6,932 bases of DNA from Spirochaetaceae bacterium (GTDB lineage Bacteria; Spirochaetota; Spirochaetia; SZUA-6; Fen-1364), in the NCBI GenBank assembly GCA_003170115.1, contig PMZS01000266.1, forward strand, positions 1 through 6,932. The letters run 5' to 3'. The notes beneath the pieces are model-generated. The model was given only the letters and a program-made list of their open reading frames with translations. It ran no database searches and had not been told where the DNA came from. The number at the start of each line of letters is the position of its first letter. The stretch's first letter is position 1. Shown one piece after another: positions 5,566 to 6,932 of this stretch. Position numbers and translations under genes: made by a program.

Positions 5566-6396
5566 ATGGCACAACATCTGCAAGTGAGAAATCTCCAGGC
5601 ATCGATCGGGGACAAACCGATCCTTTCGGGGCTCGACCTCGACATCCGCACGGGAGAGATCCACGCGCTCATGGGCCCAAACGGCTCGGGAAAGAGCACG
5701 CTGGCGAACGTGCTCATGGGACACCCCTCATACCAGGTGACCGGGGGAAGCGTGACGCTGGACGGGGAAGACTACCTCGCTCTCAGGACGAGCGAGCGGG
5801 CGCTGAAGGGACTCTTCCTTGCGTTCCAGTATCCGGTGGAAATCGCCGGCGTGACGGTCGGCAAGTTCCTCAAGCGCGTCATCGAGCTGCGCGGGACCGG
5901 GACCGGCAAATCCGCCTCCGGCGGCGACAAATCCGCCTCCGGCGGCGGCATGAACGTCACCGCGTACATCAAGCGGCTCCGCGAGGCGATGGACTTCATG
6001 GAAATGGACCAGGCCTTCATCAACCGCTCGCTCAACCAGGGCTTCTCCGGGGGAGAGAAGAAGCGCATGGAAGTGCTGCAGATGCTCATGCTCTCCCCTT
6101 CCCTTGCGATCCTGGACGAAACCGATTCCGGCCTGGACATCGATGCGCTGAAGGTCGTGTCAAAGGGCGTGAACCGGCTGCGCGGACCGGACTTCGGAGC
6201 GCTCATCATCACGCACTACCAGCGGATCCTGACCCAGATCGTGCCGGACTACGTGCACATCATGTACAAGGGCAGGATCGTCACCTCGGGCGGCAAGGAG
6301 CTGGTCGAAACCCTGGAGACACGCGGGTACGACTGGATCAAGCAGCAGTATGGAATCGAGGAGGAAGCAAATGAAGGCGCAGTCGCCCGTCGTTGA
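5566..6396 (+). CDS. sufC: SufC, Fe-S cluster assembly ATPase
   Basis: This is the ABC-type ATPase of the cytosolic SufBCD scaffold, which uses ATP to drive the rearrangement that exposes the cluster-building site. All ABC motifs are intact in the 276 residues: Walker A GPNGSGKST (37-45), Q-loop FQYPVE with Q88, signature FSGGE (160-164), Walker B LAILDE (180-185) with D-loop SGLD, and H-loop His217 in IITHYQRIL. The blocks GLFLAFQYPVEIAGV and SGGEKKRMEVLQM identify SufC rather than a transporter ATPase. ATG 5566 follows GGGAG at 5557-5561 by four bases. The usual length is about 250 residues; the excess lies mainly in a Gly/Ser/Thr/Lys-rich insert at residues 110-128 in the helical subdomain, containing a 21-bp tandem repeat. 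The 3' end overlaps sufB by 26 bases, implying translational coupling. Confidence 0.97.
   Translation: MAQHLQVRNLQASIGDKPILSGLDLDIRTGEIHALMGPNGSGKSTLANVLMGHPSYQVTGGSVTLDGEDYLALRTSERALKGLFLAFQYPVEIAGVTVGKFLKRVIELRGTGTGKSASGGDKSASGGGMNVTAYIKRLREAMDFMEMDQAFINRSLNQGFSGGEKKRMEVLQMLMLSPSLAILDETDSGLDIDALKVVSKGVNRLRGPDFGALIITHYQRILTQIVPDYVHIMYKGRIVTSGGKELVETLETRGYDWIKQQYGIEEEANEGAVARR
5905..5946 (+). repeat. 21-bp in-frame tandem duplication inside sufC
   Basis: Two adjacent 21-base units at 5905-5925 and 5926-5946 differ only at their second base (ggc versus gac) and encode GKSASGG then DKSASGG. Just before them, 5893-5904 contains two copies of gggacc, encoding GTGT. The block makes a flexible, low-complexity linker between the Q-loop region and the helix leading to the ABC signature. 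The reading frame is kept, so it looks like slippage or a recent duplication tolerated on the protein surface. Confidence 0.9.
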
Positions 6397-6932
6397 AACG
6401 CCGCCGGCATGGGATCGCAGCGACCTGGTCGGCGAATACCAGCACGGGTACCACTTTCCTGACGAATCGGTCTTCAAGACCAGGAAGGGCCTGAACGAGG
6501 ACATCGTCAACGCCATTTCGCACCGCAAGGAGGAGCCGGAATGGATGCGCCAGTTCCGCCTGCGCTCCCTCGCCGCGTTCCGGAAGAAGCCGATGCCCAA
6601 CTGGGGCGCCGACCTCTCCGACCTCGATTTCGAGAACCTCTACTATTACGCGCGCCCCCAGGAGCAGCAGTCCCGGAGCTGGGAAGATGTTCCGGCGAAC
6701 ATCAAGGAAACCTTCGAGCGGATCGGCATTCCCGAGGCCGAAAGGAAATTCCTCGCCGGCGTGGGCGCCCAGTATGACTCGGAAATGGTCTATCACAGCA
6801 TCAAGGAAGACCTCACGAAACAGGGAATGATTTTCACGGATCCCGAGACGGCGGTTCGCGAGCATCCCGACCTCGTGAAACAGTATTTCGGCACGGTGAT
6901 CCCCTACCTGGACAACAAGTTCGCGGCCCTGA
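6371..6932 (+). CDS. sufB: SufB, Fe-S cluster scaffold subunit (3' truncated)
   Basis: The frame is open from ATG 6371 to the window end, giving 187 residues of a protein normally about 470-490 long. GAGGAGGA at 6358-6365 precedes the start by five bases. The N-terminal part is recognisable from EYQHGYHFPDES, the region KGLNEDIVNAISHRKEEPEW, and FRLRSLAAFRKKPMPNW. Further on come QYDSEMVYHSIKEDL, GMIFTDPETAVREHPDLV and KQYFGTVIPYLDNKFAAL, which is SufB rather than SufD. SufB binds SufC and SufD and carries the cluster-assembly site; its catalytic Cys and Glu lie in the C-terminal half, outside the window. The start overlaps the end of sufC. sufD and a cysteine desulfurase would be expected downstream. 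Confidence 0.96.
   Translation, partial: MKAQSPVVETPPAWDRSDLVGEYQHGYHFPDESVFKTRKGLNEDIVNAISHRKEEPEWMRQFRLRSLAAFRKKPMPNWGADLSDLDFENLYYYARPQEQQSRSWEDVPANIKETFERIGIPEAERKFLAGVGAQYDSEMVYHSIKEDLTKQGMIFTDPETAVREHPDLVKQYFGTVIPYLDNKFAAL

Noticed and set aside
5193..5717. Upstream minus-strand extension of the flavodoxin-fold gene, giving a 367-residue frame.
   Set aside because: The extension is antisense to the sufT-like gene and the start of sufC, has no family similarity, and the flavodoxin fold begins exactly at ATG 5192.

Overview
The window is GC-rich, densely coded bacterial DNA with short gaps and good ribosome binding sites. It has two functional blocks around one oppositely oriented gene. 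The gene families (NuoF/HydB-like and NuoG/GltD-like redox subunits, a Suf iron-sulfur operon) suggest a bacterium with anaerobic or syntrophic/fermentative redox metabolism. An anaerobic Gram-negative lineage such as Desulfobacterota is possible, but the window has no phylogenetic marker that settles it.

Block 1 (1-4518, + strand) starts inside a NuoF/HydB-type NADH-binding flavoprotein subunit. It carries the N3-type [4Fe-4S] ligands and a C-terminal 2x[4Fe-4S] ferredoxin domain. Two bases after its stop begins a 1009-residue multidomain protein: a NuoG-type [2Fe-2S] domain, a GltD/NfnB-type FAD/NADPH oxidoreductase, a Cys-rich motif, a 2x[4Fe-4S] ferredoxin, and a molybdopterin-type [4Fe-4S] domain with a shrunken, probably cofactor-free remnant. 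Together they look like two subunits of a soluble NADH/NADPH/ferredoxin complex, closest in concept to the Stn (Sporomusa-type Nfn) transhydrogenases. A NuoE/HydC-like partner would be expected just upstream of the window. A small SnoaL/NTF2-like protein follows, then a candidate terminator.

The converging gene at 4614-5192 (- strand) encodes a flavodoxin-fold NAD(P)H oxidoreductase. It is divergent from block 2.

Block 2 (5244-6932, + strand) is a suf-type Fe-S assembly operon in the order sufT-like (DUF59/MIP18), sufC, sufB. sufB is cut by the window end. The 51-bp divergent intergenic region holds a perfect 7-1-7 palindrome, TGACTAATTTAGTCA, which matches the core of the E. coli IscR type 1 binding site. 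An Rrf2/IscR-like repressor therefore probably senses Fe-S status and controls the suf operon, and perhaps the divergent flavoprotein as well. No regulator gene lies in the window. The Fe-S-rich proteins of block 1 would be clients of the Suf machinery.

The points most worth a second look are the architecture of the 1009-residue fusion (including a chimeric NuoG/GltD junction and a vestigial molybdopterin domain), the IscR-type operator shared by two divergent genes, and a 21-bp in-frame tandem duplication in sufC. No RNA genes, CRISPR arrays or mobile elements were seen.
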